Shown here in pieces: positions 19,844 through 30,900 of a DNA stretch of 64,000 nucleotides. A program made the translations under genes and the position numbers. The notes under the pieces are model-generated. The model made no database searches. It saw nothing but the letters and a program-made list of their open reading frames with translations, and had not been told where the DNA came from. Source of the DNA: Skeletonema tropicum (taxonomy: Eukaryota; Bacillariophyta; Thalassiosirophyceae; Thalassiosirales; Thalassiosiraceae); the NCBI GenBank assembly GCA_037178625.1, contig CM074137.1, forward strand, positions 2,232,001 to 2,296,000, read 5' to 3'. Each line of letters opens with the position of its first letter. The first letter of the stretch is position 1.

Positions 19844-22800
19844 TTATCTGCCTCGCTGCCTAGATCTTCTCCTCTGCTTTCCTTCTTCGAAAGAACTTAG
19901 GAAAGAGTCTGTCATTTCAGAATCACCCAGCGATCGCCGCATAGAACCCAACAAAGCAGCTCTATCAACTCGAGCATAACTGCTCTCGTGATGAGGATTT
20001 TTCTTTGGGAAGAAATCGCTGGCTCTGTCGTAAATGCTTCTGAGCACATTCATTCTCTCATATGGATTTTTCACGCATGTGCCAGAAATGATCGCAATAT
20101 CACTGTAAATATCGGTGACATCTTCTGCTTCCTTGCTAGACCCATGCTCACGAGTTTGAGCGTGATGCCAAGACAAGCAATCCATTATCAATGTGCAAAT
20201 TCTCATCATGTGCCCGTAATCAGTGGATAATTCCACGCCCGCACATCCTCGTAATGTTTCTCTGTAAAGATTGTGACGTATGGCATTGCTTTCAGGTGAG
20301 AGCTTTTCAGTAGATGCAAGTCTACGCGAGTGATATTCGTGCGATCTCAATGACTTCTCTACGTCTGCGACTCTATCTGCAAAGTAACTTTTCCCGCTGT
20401 TATCTGAGAGTCTGTTCCTGGTTGCATCGATTTTGCGTAGCTGTGATGTGAATTCAGTATATACCTTCCCAGCTGCATTTACAAGAGCTTCGTCTACAGA
20501 GGCAAATTCCTGACCTTGATTCGTTAAATGAATACATTTCAAAATCTTTGCCATTTCTTCAACTCCATGTGTTGTGTCCAGTGGAGATGATCCATCTGGA
20601 AGAAGAAGTGTGGAATCTGACGCACGACCCCAGGCTTTAATGCTGTAGCGAAGCATGGAGGTGAAAGCATCAAGGTCAGCAATGTCCTTCCTGTTGTCGT
20701 TTGGACTTATCTCTTTCAAGTATCTGGAGCAGTTTTGTGCTGCTTTGAAAAGTGATTCAATATCCCCGTCTGAGCTAGCTCCGTCTACACTTCCCTGAAC
20801 AATTGAACCTTCTGTTCCATCATCATTTCCTAGCAAGTTGGCAATCAGTTTCGATTGCCATTTCTCTACAGCAACAAAATAGGCAACTTGGAGATCGAGA
20901 TCAGGTTTCATGTCTAATGAAGAGATTTGGTCAATCCACTCTTTGACTCTGTCAGGTCCGAGCTTTTCTCCACAAAGAGACCAAGCTGCAATAATAGGGT
21001 AAAACATTTTCATGTTTGGTGCGCCTTCGCTACGCAAAACTGCCTTCTTAGCTAACTCTTCTGCACCATGCGCCTCGTCACCTCCAATTAAGCCTTCAAG
21101 TGACCCTGTACTTGCCCAAGCCTTAATGACCTGAATATACATATCTTCGCTTGGACTAACACCGACTTGTTCGGCATGCTCGAGCCATTTTTCCATATCA
21201 AGAGCCTCGCATTTTTTATCATCGTCCATCGCTTTGAATCCACCATCATACTGCTGCCCGTGCCAAAACCACGGTGGTTGGTTATCGCCGTTTGCCAAGC
21301 AATTCGTAACAGTTTTCTTCATTGCTGCATTGTAATCATCTGCTCCAGGGATAAAGGCTTCCCCGCACAAGTCTTGCGATAGTGCCTTGATTCTTTCTAG
21401 CCATGCGAGTGCGAGATCATACTTAAAATGATTGTTTTCCTTCGAGTTTGCAGCAAGCAAAATCTGAAATGTGTCTCTATTGGGGGTAAGATCGTCTCTT
21501 GTTATTGCTGTATTCTGCAGGTGAGAGAAAGTGTTATTAACGCCATCCTTTCCTTTTTCACCATCCATCAAAGACCACAACTTCATTACAGCATTATATG
21601 TCCCGGTGTCTGGGGATGGTAAATTGTCTTCTCCTTCAGACATACGTTTCAGCAGCTCCTCTGCAGCAGATACACTATATTCGACGTCGACTCTACTCAG
21701 ACACTGGATGTAAGCATTCAATGATTCAGCATTGACAACTGATTCTTCTGAAGATGCCAGCTGAGATGATATTGACATCAACTTATCCAAGATAGATTTG
21801 GCTTCTTTTTGAATTTCTGCGCACTCTGCGTTGCTAGTATTCGGATTGATGACTTTCTCGGCGTTTTCTTTAGCAAGAGCCATTAATGTTTTGTTGCATA
21901 ATTCGCCGAATGCCACTGCTTGCTCAAAATTTGATGGAGTATGATCAACTCGTTTGAACCAGCTCAGTATGTTTTCTGTTGGATCTCTTGACGCCTTGGA
22001 AAATGATGTCATTTTGGCACTCGATCTACTGATCGATGTGTCTGTAGGTGTTTCAGCCCAAATTTCAGCAATGCGACCCAAAGTAGAGAGCTTTTGATCA
22101 ACTCTTGTAGGCTGATCCGAGTATGTTCGGGAAATTATCGTAAAATCTTCGTCACTCTCGTCCAAATATGGCATCATATCTTCAGCACTGTCAAGTGATT
22201 TGGTATTGTCTCTTCTTGATGCGACCAAGGCATCATAATCTATTTCTTTCGCATCACCTTCCTCATAAGGACCCTCAAGGCAAAGCTGATGATTCAAAAC
22301 CTCGCCATTTGCCTTCAAAACATGGCCATTTGCCTTTCCATCGCGATAGAAATAGCAGTCGATCGCACGTGCAGCTGCTGCATGTTTGGCATGCTTATAT
22401 TTAGCATAATAGACTTTTCCATCCACAATGCGCACTTCTGCTTCGCTCAGTGCAGATAGCAGTCCTTCCCCTTGTTCAACATTAATTGGGTTAACAAGTC
22501 CCGATGGGAATACCTCAGATGTCTTGGGGTCTATACATGAAGCTGTGTACCATGTTCTCATCCCAATTTCAACCGATTCTTGCCCTAATTTTGGAATATG
22601 CCCGGCGCCGTACTTTTCGTGTAGATAGGTGTTCAAGAAGGCAAGTGGGATTTGCACATCCCAATGATTGTCCTCCACTGCAGGTTTCATGTTTGACTTT
22701 TCGCCCGCTGCACCGCTTCTTTGGCACAAAAGTTCATCATAGTCAACGTGCCGTGAATCTCTCTCAGCAACATCATTGTACGGATCCTCCAGACACAATT

Positions 22801-25800
22801 GGTATTTCTTCGTCAGTCTGTCACTCCCTTCTCGAAATAAGTAGTTGTCGATCGCACGTGCTGCAGCAGCATGCCTAGCAAGCTTTTCTTCTACATAGTA
22901 CACCTTTCCATCCATAATGTGAACTTCGGCCTCACCAAGTGGAGTTAAAAGTGTAGCACCTTTCTTTCGCTCCACGTCGATAGGCCGAGCAAGCCCTGAA
23001 GAGAATTCTTCTAATGTTTCCGGGTCAGTGAATGTAGCTGTGTACCATGTTCTGTCATTTGCCGTAAAAACAGAGTCGCAATGGAAAGACTCCGGAGGGT
23101 ACATGTAGCCACGTACTTGCCTGAAACACTTCTCTAAGAAGGTGACTGGGACATGTAAATGAGGTGCGGCTGAGTTTGCAATTGACTTGAATGTCCCTGC
23201 ATCTTTCTCCAATTCGGGCTCCGCTCCTTGTTGTACCGGTTGATCCATAAATGGCAGAATCTGCGATGTATCCATGATTGATAACATCGGTCTCTTTGCA
23301 GCTAACTCACTGTAATCTATTTCTTTCACATCTCCTGCCTCATAAGGATCTTCAAGACAAAGCTGATTCTTTGGAAATTCACCCGAGTCGCGGTAGAGAT
23401 AGCAATCGATCGCACGTGCAGCAGCAGCATGCTTTGCAAGTTTTAAATCGCGGTAGTACACTTTCCCGTCGGCAACTCTGCTTTCTACCTCATCGAGAGA
23501 GGGTGACAGAAACGCTCCTTCCTTTTTCTCCACGTCGACACGTCTACCAACTCCAGCAGGAAAGACTTCGGAAGTTGCCGGATCTGTGAAAGTTGCCGTG
23601 TGCAAACATATGTCATCATTGTCCTCCCGAAAAATGATGGTTTCAGTCCTAAAATTCTTTCCTCCACCACGTTGGTTACTCAACAATTGCATAGGAATAT
23701 GTAACTTCCAGGGATTGTCTTCCAAGTCTTGCAATAATGTATTGCCGAAACTGGATACAGCACCTCGTTGACGCAAAAGCTCATCATAGTCAACGTGTCG
23801 TGAATCTCTCTCGGCAACATTATTGTATGGATCCTCCAGACAAAGTCGGCAATCCTTCGTCAGCCTGTCACTCCCTTCACGAAATAAGTAGTTATCAATT
23901 GCACGCGCTGCCGCTGCATGCCTAGCAAACTTTTCTTCACAATAGTACACCCTTCCATCTATAATATGGGCTTCCGCCTCTCCAAGTGGAGGTGAAAGTA
24001 CCGAACCTTGCTTTACTGCAACACTGATGGGCTGAACAAGGCCTGACGAGAATACTTCGGATGTTTCCGGGTCAGTGAATGTAGCTGTATACCATGTTCT
24101 GTCATTTGCTGTTACAGACTCACATTGGAATGCTCGTTTGGGGTAGAGGGAACCATACACTTGTCTGTAGGAATTCTCTAAAAAGTTGACTGGTGCATGC
24201 AACTGGTAGGAAAATGATTCCGCAATCTTTTTGAATGTCTTTCCTCCCTGTTTCTTCCTAAAGTTCTTGTTCAGTTCCGACAGTTTGAAGATTTCAATTT
24301 TGCGCTTCTTCAAAAGTTTGTCATAGTCATGCTGCTGCTGCTGCTGTTGTTGTTGCGCTGCATTAGTATCTCCTCCCTGAAAGTAATAAGGCTCTTCCAG
24401 ACAAAGCTGATACTTCTCCTTAAACTTAGACGTTCCTTCACGATAGAGGTAGCAATCAATCGCACGTGCAGCTGCAGCATGTCGAGCATTCCTCACAAGG
24501 GCATAATAGACTTTCCCATCCTTGATATACACCTTATCTTCACCAGGTGGGACAGCTGCCACAGAAGCACCAGGTCGTCGCTTCACAGTTGTTAATGGTT
24601 TCACAAGTCCCGCTTGGAACGTTTCATCCCTAATTTCATCATGGAAGGATGCCGTATGCCATGATTTTCCCTCGGATACGATAGATTCCACTTGGAATGC
24701 GGAATCACTGTACATGGATTTATGCAATCGTCGGAAGGATGCAGTTAGAAAATCCAATGGGTTGTGTAGTTGGTAGGCATAATTTTCCAAGGTAGATTTG
24801 TACAATGTCGGGCTGCTCTCCTCTTGCCTTGATGAGTTTGTTGTTGTTGTTGTTGTTCTTCTTCTTGCCGCTGCTGTTGTTGTTGGTACTGTTGTACCTG
24901 TAGCAGCATGTTGTTGCATTCGTGCCCGCTCACGCAACAATCTATCATAATCATCCCCCCTCCCAACACTCCCAAACGGCATTATACCATCCTTACCATA
25001 CGGTTCCTCCAAACACAATTGATACCGTTTCAATACCTCCTCATCCCCCTCACGGAACAAATAACAATCAATTGCTCTTGCTGCGGCTGCATGTTTCGCA
25101 AGCCTCTCGTTTGGATAATATACCAATCCATCCTTGATACGGACCTGTGCTTCATCTAATGAAGGTTTTTTCAACATGTTACTTTCTCGTTTTTCCACAT
25201 TGATCATGCCCACTAATCCCGAATGGAATACCTCGGAGGTGATTGGATCAGTAAATGTAGCTGTATGCCACTGTCGGTCTCCATTGGCATTAGGCAGTGA
25301 TATCACTTGACTATCAAAACATTCACCGGTAGTCGAGCCAAAAAATTTACGAAAACAATTCTCCAAAAAGTTGATCGGGGCATGTAATTGCCATGCAAAT
25401 TTTTCCAATGATGCCCCAATCGAAGTTACATTTTCCTCTTCTTCCGTTGTTTTGAATTCTGGCTCTTCGACGCAATACCGTAAGGATATGAGAGAATCAT
25501 CGTCACGAAATTTGGTACCCCGTTTCATACAGGCAGAATACAAATCAATCACTCGGGCGGCTGCTGCCTCGATTGCCACCGTTTGAGTTTTGTAATAGTT
25601 GATACCATTGATATTCATTACTTGTTCATTGGCCAGTGTTGGATTTAAGGATTGGATGAGTGTTGTTGTTGTTGAGGAGGCGAATGTACCAGAGGGACAT
25701 TGACCTAGTTTGGTATCATAGGTGGCAGTGTACCATGTATCGTTGTTGATGGTGAGTGAATCACATTGTGTGAGGGGTTGGACACTTTTCATATTGCGTT

Positions 25801-26176
25801 TGGTAAGTACTGCGAGTGGTGAGGAGTAGAAGTCGGGTAGATTATTGTAGTTTGGAACGAGGAGGCGTGGCTCAATTGATGTGGTGGAAGATGATGTTTC
25901 GGCAGGAGGTACATCATCACTGAACTTACGGAATTGTTGTACTGCTGTTACTGAAATGCCATTGTAATTTCTTCTTCGTTTCGATATATTCTGTATTATT
26001 GTATATCCATTATTGTTAGCTGTTGTTGTTGCATCTCTTGTTATGAAGCGAGTAGTAGTATTGTCGAGTATGAATCGGCTACTGGATCGAGCGTTGTTGC
26101 TGTTGGATGGAACAAGACATCTATTTCCGATGTGACGTAGATGCCTCTTTGTATACCGCAGTGACGATGGAATCAT
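19844..26176 (-). CDS. Giant organelle-type protein: seven dsRBD-like repeats plus PPR-like region
   Basis: 2110 residues in one exon. The first ~60 residues are rich in R, S, N and T with very few acids, like a mitochondrial presequence. Residues about 139-1330 (DNA 25760-22160) contain seven tandem repeats of 150-200 residues; the first is divergent. The consensus is: L-H-x-P-x-x-F-L, W-Y/H-T-A-T-F-T-D-P-x-T-S-E-V-F-x-S-G-L, a Pro/Glu loop, I-x-D-G-K-V-Y-Y, then K-x-A-x-HAAAARAIDCYL and QLCLEDPY. The strand-then-K-x-x-H-A-A-A-helix ending resembles double-stranded-RNA-binding domains. Residues about 1425-2110 are helical and contain PPR-like units (TGTYNAVMKLWSLM, RDTFQILLAA, EDMYIQVIKAWAS). 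An organellar RNA-binding role is inferred. Another PPR gene lies at 63139. The stop (19844) is 39 bp from the stop of the convergent SBP2-like gene. Confidence 0.7.
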   Translation of the reverse strand: MIPSSLRYTKRHLRHIGNRCLVPSNSNNARSSSRFILDNTTTRFITRDATTTANNNGYTIIQNISKRRRNYNGISVTAVQQFRKFSDDVPPAETSSSTTSIEPRLLVPNYNNLPDFYSSPLAVLTKRNMKSVQPLTQCDSLTINNDTWYTATYDTKLGQCPSGTFASSTTTTLIQSLNPTLANEQVMNINGINYYKTQTVAIEAAAARVIDLYSACMKRGTKFRDDDSLISLRYCVEEPEFKTTEEEENVTSIGASLEKFAWQLHAPINFLENCFRKFFGSTTGECFDSQVISLPNANGDRQWHTATFTDPITSEVFHSGLVGMINVEKRESNMLKKPSLDEAQVRIKDGLVYYPNERLAKHAAAARAIDCYLFREGDEEVLKRYQLCLEEPYGKDGIMPFGSVGRGDDYDRLLRERARMQQHAATGTTVPTTTAAARRRTTTTTTNSSRQEESSPTLYKSTLENYAYQLHNPLDFLTASFRRLHKSMYSDSAFQVESIVSEGKSWHTASFHDEIRDETFQAGLVKPLTTVKRRPGASVAAVPPGEDKVYIKDGKVYYALVRNARHAAAARAIDCYLYREGTSKFKEKYQLCLEEPYYFQGGDTNAAQQQQQQQQHDYDKLLKKRKIEIFKLSELNKNFRKKQGGKTFKKIAESFSYQLHAPVNFLENSYRQVYGSLYPKRAFQCESVTANDRTWYTATFTDPETSEVFSSGLVQPISVAVKQGSVLSPPLGEAEAHIIDGRVYYCEEKFARHAAAARAIDNYLFREGSDRLTKDCRLCLEDPYNNVAERDSRHVDYDELLRQRGAVSSFGNTLLQDLEDNPWKLHIPMQLLSNQRGGGKNFRTETIIFREDNDDICLHTATFTDPATSEVFPAGVGRRVDVEKKEGAFLSPSLDEVESRVADGKVYYRDLKLAKHAAAARAIDCYLYRDSGEFPKNQLCLEDPYEAGDVKEIDYSELAAKRPMLSIMDTSQILPFMDQPVQQGAEPELEKDAGTFKSIANSAAPHLHVPVTFLEKCFRQVRGYMYPPESFHCDSVFTANDRTWYTATFTDPETLEEFSSGLARPIDVERKKGATLLTPLGEAEVHIMDGKVYYVEEKLARHAAAARAIDNYLFREGSDRLTKKYQLCLEDPYNDVAERDSRHVDYDELLCQRSGAAGEKSNMKPAVEDNHWDVQIPLAFLNTYLHEKYGAGHIPKLGQESVEIGMRTWYTASCIDPKTSEVFPSGLVNPINVEQGEGLLSALSEAEVRIVDGKVYYAKYKHAKHAAAARAIDCYFYRDGKANGHVLKANGEVLNHQLCLEGPYEEGDAKEIDYDALVASRRDNTKSLDSAEDMMPYLDESDEDFTIISRTYSDQPTRVDQKLSTLGRIAEIWAETPTDTSISRSSAKMTSFSKASRDPTENILSWFKRVDHTPSNFEQAVAFGELCNKTLMALAKENAEKVINPNTSNAECAEIQKEAKSILDKLMSISSQLASSEESVVNAESLNAYIQCLSRVDVEYSVSAAEELLKRMSEGEDNLPSPDTGTYNAVMKLWSLMDGEKGKDGVNNTFSHLQNTAITRDDLTPNRDTFQILLAANSKENNHFKYDLALAWLERIKALSQDLCGEAFIPGADDYNAAMKKTVTNCLANGDNQPPWFWHGQQYDGGFKAMDDDKKCEALDMEKWLEHAEQVGVSPSEDMYIQVIKAWASTGSLEGLIGGDEAHGAEELAKKAVLRSEGAPNMKMFYPIIAAWSLCGEKLGPDRVKEWIDQISSLDMKPDLDLQVAYFVAVEKWQSKLIANLLGNDDGTEGSIVQGSVDGASSDGDIESLFKAAQNCSRYLKEISPNDNRKDIADLDAFTSMLRYSIKAWGRASDSTLLLPDGSSPLDTTHGVEEMAKILKCIHLTNQGQEFASVDEALVNAAGKVYTEFTSQLRKIDATRNRLSDNSGKSYFADRVADVEKSLRSHEYHSRRLASTEKLSPESNAIRHNLYRETLRGCAGVELSTDYGHMMRICTLIMDCLSWHHAQTREHGSSKEAEDVTDIYSDIAIISGTCVKNPYERMNVLRSIYDRASDFFPKKNPHHESSYARVDRAALLGSMRRSLGDSEMTDSFLSSFEEGKQRRRSRQRGR

Positions 26177-26680
26177 GGCAGACGACAGTATCAGCTTAAG
26201 ATTATGTTGTAGTGATGCAATTTTGAGAGCTTTTACTTCGTCAAGAGATGCTCTCTAGCAGGTTGAGTACGATCTCGGAAATAAAATCTCATGGTTTTCT
26301 GTGGTGCGTGAGGGGATTTTTTGACCGAAACACCAATTTCTCCACGTGAGTATGTACGATAGGAATTAGTACTTTTCAAACCGACCGCAATCGCTTATAG
26401 TGAGTGATGATGGAGATGGATGGACGCAAGCCTAGTGCGAAATGACGGGCGAAAGGGGCATCACCCCCAATTAGAAAAAGATATTTGGTTGTTTAGACCC
26501 ATACAATGAGCATTGTAGAGGATAAATTGGGTATATCTTCACATCTGTCTTCTGATGAGGGGGCAGCGCAAATCTTGGGCCCACATACCGCAAACCTCTC
26601 ACTCTATATATATCCTCTATTCACACTCCATGCTACATGCTACAATGTAGAATGCTCCAGAGCTCTTGTGTTGGTGTTGA
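26177..26680. promoter_or_regulatory. Bidirectional promoter region with a TATA-like run
   Basis: This is the 504-bp gap between divergent genes. CTATATATAT near 26602-26612, about 70 bp before the ATG of the methyltransferase gene, is a possible TATA box. Nothing else was recognised. Confidence 0.4.
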
Positions 26681-27934
26681 ATGGCGCTGCTTAAAATGTC
26701 AAGTCCTCTCTACTTCACCTCACTACTGCTAATACTAGCATCTTGTGGCAGTGCTGAAGCTGCTGCCCTGCTACTCGGTGGTGCACGGGCACGGAAAAGC
26801 TGCATTTTGCATCCAGCTTCTTTCAATCATTTGCCATTATCATCATCATCGGTACGTTCTACATCAAGCATTCTTCAAAGCAGTAGTAATTCAAACGATG
26901 ATGAATCATCTCTACGAGAGACAATTGAACAGCTAGTGTCTCTAATCGGTCCATCATCATCCGCTCAAGATAATCTTGTCCAACCACCTCTTCTTGACCC
27001 TACTTCAAAACATCCTCATACTCCATCCATTGTACACATCATAGGGACAGGTCTAACACCAACCCTCCTCTCACTTCCACTCTCCACACTCCATCTACTA
27101 TCTCAAGCAGATGTCGTCCTATATGACTCATTGGGATTGGCCTATGAGGATATTTGCAAGGTAGTTCCGAACCATTGTAAGGTCATTTGTGTTGGGAAGA
27201 GGGGTGATTCAAAGAAAAGTTGGAAACAGAGTGAGATTGATGAGTTGATATTAAAAATGGCAATGACACCATCACCAACAACAACAACAACAACAGCAGA
27301 TGATGATAGTGATAACAACACGACAAAATCAAAAACAATACTGAGATTAAAAGGAGGAGATCCCTTCCTCTTTGGTCGAGCACGTACCGAAATTGACACA
27401 TTACAATCCAACAGAATTCCCTATACGTACACCCCCGCAATATCAAGTTGTATTGCTGGACCACATTTGGGTGGGATACCATTGACAGATCCATTGTTGA
27501 ATTGTCAGAGTTTTGGTGTTTGGAGTGGTACGGATGCGTTTGGTAGGAGTCGTGGTCTTGGAGACAGTGATGATGATGAGAGTAGTGGGAAATGGGAAGG
27601 ATTATTGGGTGTGGATACACTTGTATTTCTAATGATTGGTCGTTTGGATAAGTTGGAGGCATTGTGCAATCTACTTGCGAATAGTGGAGAGAAGAAGTGG
27701 GAGGATGGTACGCCTTGTGCTGTGATACAAAATGCAGGTGGTAGGCGATTGACAGCAGAAGAAACTGATGATTCTCAGGATGATAGTAGTAGTCAGAAAA
27801 TACAACGTGTCTGGCGTGGAACTTTAGGTAGTATTGTTCCACTGATACAAGAAGAGGATGAAACACGTACAAGTGTCAGTCCTGCAGTGTTTGTAGTTGG
27901 TGCTACTTGTCAGCTTGATTTCTTATCTTACTAA
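26681..27934 (+). CDS. Uroporphyrinogen-III C-methyltransferase-like (SUMT/CobA family)
   Basis: 417 residues, intronless. The catalytic part, residues about 115-410, has the tetrapyrrole-methylase order: VHIIGTGLTPTLLS (usual G-x-G-P-G-D), ADVVLYDSLG, ICVGKRGDSKKSWKQSEI, LRLKGGDPFLFGRARTEI, YTYTPAISSCIAG, GGIPLTDP and VFLMIGRL. These enzymes use two S-adenosylmethionines to make precorrin-2 for siroheme, the cofactor of plastid nitrite and sulfite reductases. The N-terminus (MSSPLYFTSLLLILASCGSA) is a signal peptide and is followed by a basic stretch, as for diatom plastid import, but the expected Phe at the cleavage site is Ala. Plastid location is therefore likely but not shown. The first motif departs from the family consensus and an acidic insertion lies near residue 200, so substrate choice could differ. 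Confidence 0.82.
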   Translation: MALLKMSSPLYFTSLLLILASCGSAEAAALLLGGARARKSCILHPASFNHLPLSSSSVRSTSSILQSSSNSNDDESSLRETIEQLVSLIGPSSSAQDNLVQPPLLDPTSKHPHTPSIVHIIGTGLTPTLLSLPLSTLHLLSQADVVLYDSLGLAYEDICKVVPNHCKVICVGKRGDSKKSWKQSEIDELILKMAMTPSPTTTTTTADDDSDNNTTKSKTILRLKGGDPFLFGRARTEIDTLQSNRIPYTYTPAISSCIAGPHLGGIPLTDPLLNCQSFGVWSGTDAFGRSRGLGDSDDDESSGKWEGLLGVDTLVFLMIGRLDKLEALCNLLANSGEKKWEDGTPCAVIQNAGGRRLTAEETDDSQDDSSSQKIQRVWRGTLGSIVPLIQEEDETRTSVSPAVFVVGATCQLDFLSY

Positions 27935-27997
27935 TCTTCTCTATCACATATAGTTACATTACTTTTGTCTATGAATTTGAATACTTTTTTTGCTCGC

Positions 27998-30900
27998 TCA
28001 TGCAAACACAAGAGATGTGGGTTTTTCATTGACAGTGCCTCTAACTTCAATCAGTGACAATCGTTTCATTTGTCGCTTGTTATGTACCATGAACCATGCA
28101 AAACTGCATGACATCAATCCTAGAATGGACGCCCAGGCAACTGTATTCACTACCAGTGCATTGAACGGTAAAGGGTCTCCGTCTTGACCTCCATTCTCAT
28201 AAAACTGTTCATATTTGGTTTCAATGTACGTCGTGATGGACAAGAGGATGGCATCGAAGGTGCCATGCGTCAAGACTGCTGGGAGAATGATACGTCCGAC
28301 TCCAATGTGGCTTTGAGGTTCCTCCACAAACTTTTTAATCATATTGATACTCTGCATAGCGGCAGCAAGAGCATGTACAGGAAAGATGGAACGGAAGAGC
28401 AGAATCATCAACTCTTGCCAAATAGCACCAGAGTTCCCTCGAGAACCTCCCAGGAAGAACACATACATAAAGTTCTCTGCACAGGCGAGTCCCACGGCAA
28501 CGCTAATCATTCCCGTCGTAATGGCCGCTGCTTGCTGTCGGACCGTTCGGAGTTCGGGCTCGTCGTATTCCTCGTCCTCGGGACGAAGTCTACTCATTCT
28601 ACTATTCTTACTTCGAGAACTCTTGATAGACATGTTTTCAATATCCGTGGATCTTGAAAATTCACTGACCAGCTGACTATCAAATTTGTACGCATTGACA
28701 CCTCCAGCAGTCTTGGCTTGCTCGGCACTCCGATCAAGACCAGTCAAGAAGATCAAATCCGGATGTTCCACAAATCGGAATCCGTAATACTTGCACAGTT
28801 CCTCCACCAGGGCGGCAACCAAATAGGCACCAATCAATTCACCCGCAAACCAAAAGAGGAAATTGTTATCTTGCATCCAATTATCAAAGGTTTGTCCCAT
28901 GATCACCGAGAGGAGGAAGTAGACGACATAGAGAATTGAGACTAGTCCATTCATCATGATACCCTCAAAGACGACACCCACAGGGACACAGATGCAAAAT
29001 CCAACCGCAAAGAATTTCACCACTGCATCGAAACTCAAGTCACTTCGATGGAAGATACCAAAGACCACCATTAACACCAGGAAACTTTGAGTAAAAGTGG
29101 CAATCAAGACCAATGCATCACCCCAAGTAAACCAACTCGATGGATGAGCAAGCATTGTAAACACGACAAGTGCCGTAACAAAGACAAATCCCACAAGGAT
29201 ATATCGACTCAAATGACTCAACGCGGCATAATGTTGCATCCACGACATACTCGTACGTTCCATGAATCGACGACGGACATTATTCACATCACTTGCATAC
29301 TCATGGAAGGGTTGATGAGTGATCAAATCCACCCGTTGCATACTCGGTGGAACAAGAAGACGTGTCTCACGTGCCTCTTGGGCGAGTGCACAAATGGAGA
29401 AGACTTGACACCAGCACTTGCACAGTGATCCACAGCAGAGGTTGAATGCCATAGTCATGGCACGGTTGACAAAGTCACCACCCCTTCGTTTCTTCTTCTT
29501 TTTTCTCTTGACACTAGTAGTATCGCTGTTGTTGTCGCCCGTTGCAGTAGTTTGCTGATCACCACCACCCTCCATAGCATTATCGCTATTCTCTTCTCTA
29601 TAGTCGGCATAATTCGCCTTCATATTATCCACCGGATAACACCCACATATCGTATGACTACAAGCTCCATCCCACTGATCCTCCCGTTCATGAAATGTCG
29701 AATCATTACTATCCACCGCACCACCAGCCGATTTGGTTCCACCTTTGGTTCCCCCAACCGCTACCGATTGCCCCGGTGGTTGAAGTGAGGCGTAGTAAAT
29801 GTGATCATCGGCGGTACGTGCACGTTGTATAGTGAATCGCGTTCGCATACGACGACGTCTTCCAATGACGCCTAGTAAAAAGAGGAAGATGAGGATGATG
29901 ACCATACGTGTCGTGGAGGCAATGTCGTCATCGCTGCTGTAGTAATCATCATCATAGTTGAGAAGGCGTTGTTGTTGATGTATACCAGGAGTGTATTCCT
30001 CATCATTGAATTGAGACTTGACAGTGGCATATGTCCGAGTCGCCACCCGTAACACTGGATCAAAGACATGCTCTCGATAATCACGAAGTTTCATAATCCC
30101 AGCAAAGCTATGCTTTTGAAATGTTTTCTTCAACTTTCTCCTTGCATCTTCGTCATTTCCATCATCATCATCATCATAAGCCCAATAATCACCCTCATAG
30201 TACTCCTCATACTCTCCACCACTTCCACCATCACCAAACCCCCAAATCACAAACGTCATAACCAAAGCCACAATCGTCACAATCCAACTAATTCCCAATA
30301 TCTTACTAGGTGCACGTGTCGCACCCTCCTTCCCATAACCACCCCCTCGTCGTGTCACACCCCGTCGAACATTCCGTTCATTTAACAAATATTCCGTACG
30401 AGAGGAGAGTATGACACCACAACACGACAAAGCACCACAAACTATCGATTCATCCAAAAAAAGGGAGGAGATGGAGGTGGAAAACCCACGATAACGATTG
30501 GGCAATCGGAATTTCTTTTTGGTACTGTTGATAGTGTGTGCGATACTGCTGGAGGTGGGGTTGGTCCCGTGAGACCCATCACCGGCAAAGGCATCCTCGC
30601 TGTAGGAAGAGTTGTAACTGCGGCAGGATTTGCTGGAGGTTATGGAGAGGGATTTGGAGAGTGCTGCTTGGAGTTGGAATGCTGCATCGTTGGATGTGTA
30701 CAGATTGTTGTTGTTATTGTTATTGTTGCTGGTGGCAGTGATGTTGGATGGAGATGTGGATGTAGCACGATGAGGATAACTGTAATGCTGTTCTTCATTT
30801 TCATTAATTGTGCCCGTAGAAGAAGTTTGTGAAATACTTTGTGATATCGAAAACTTGGATCGTAATTTTCCAAGTGGATTCTTCATGTAAGACTTCCTGC

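Noticed and set aside
27183..27872. 229-codon minus-strand frame inside the methyltransferase gene
   Set aside because: Antisense shadow; the plus strand has ordered tetrapyrrole-methylase motifs.
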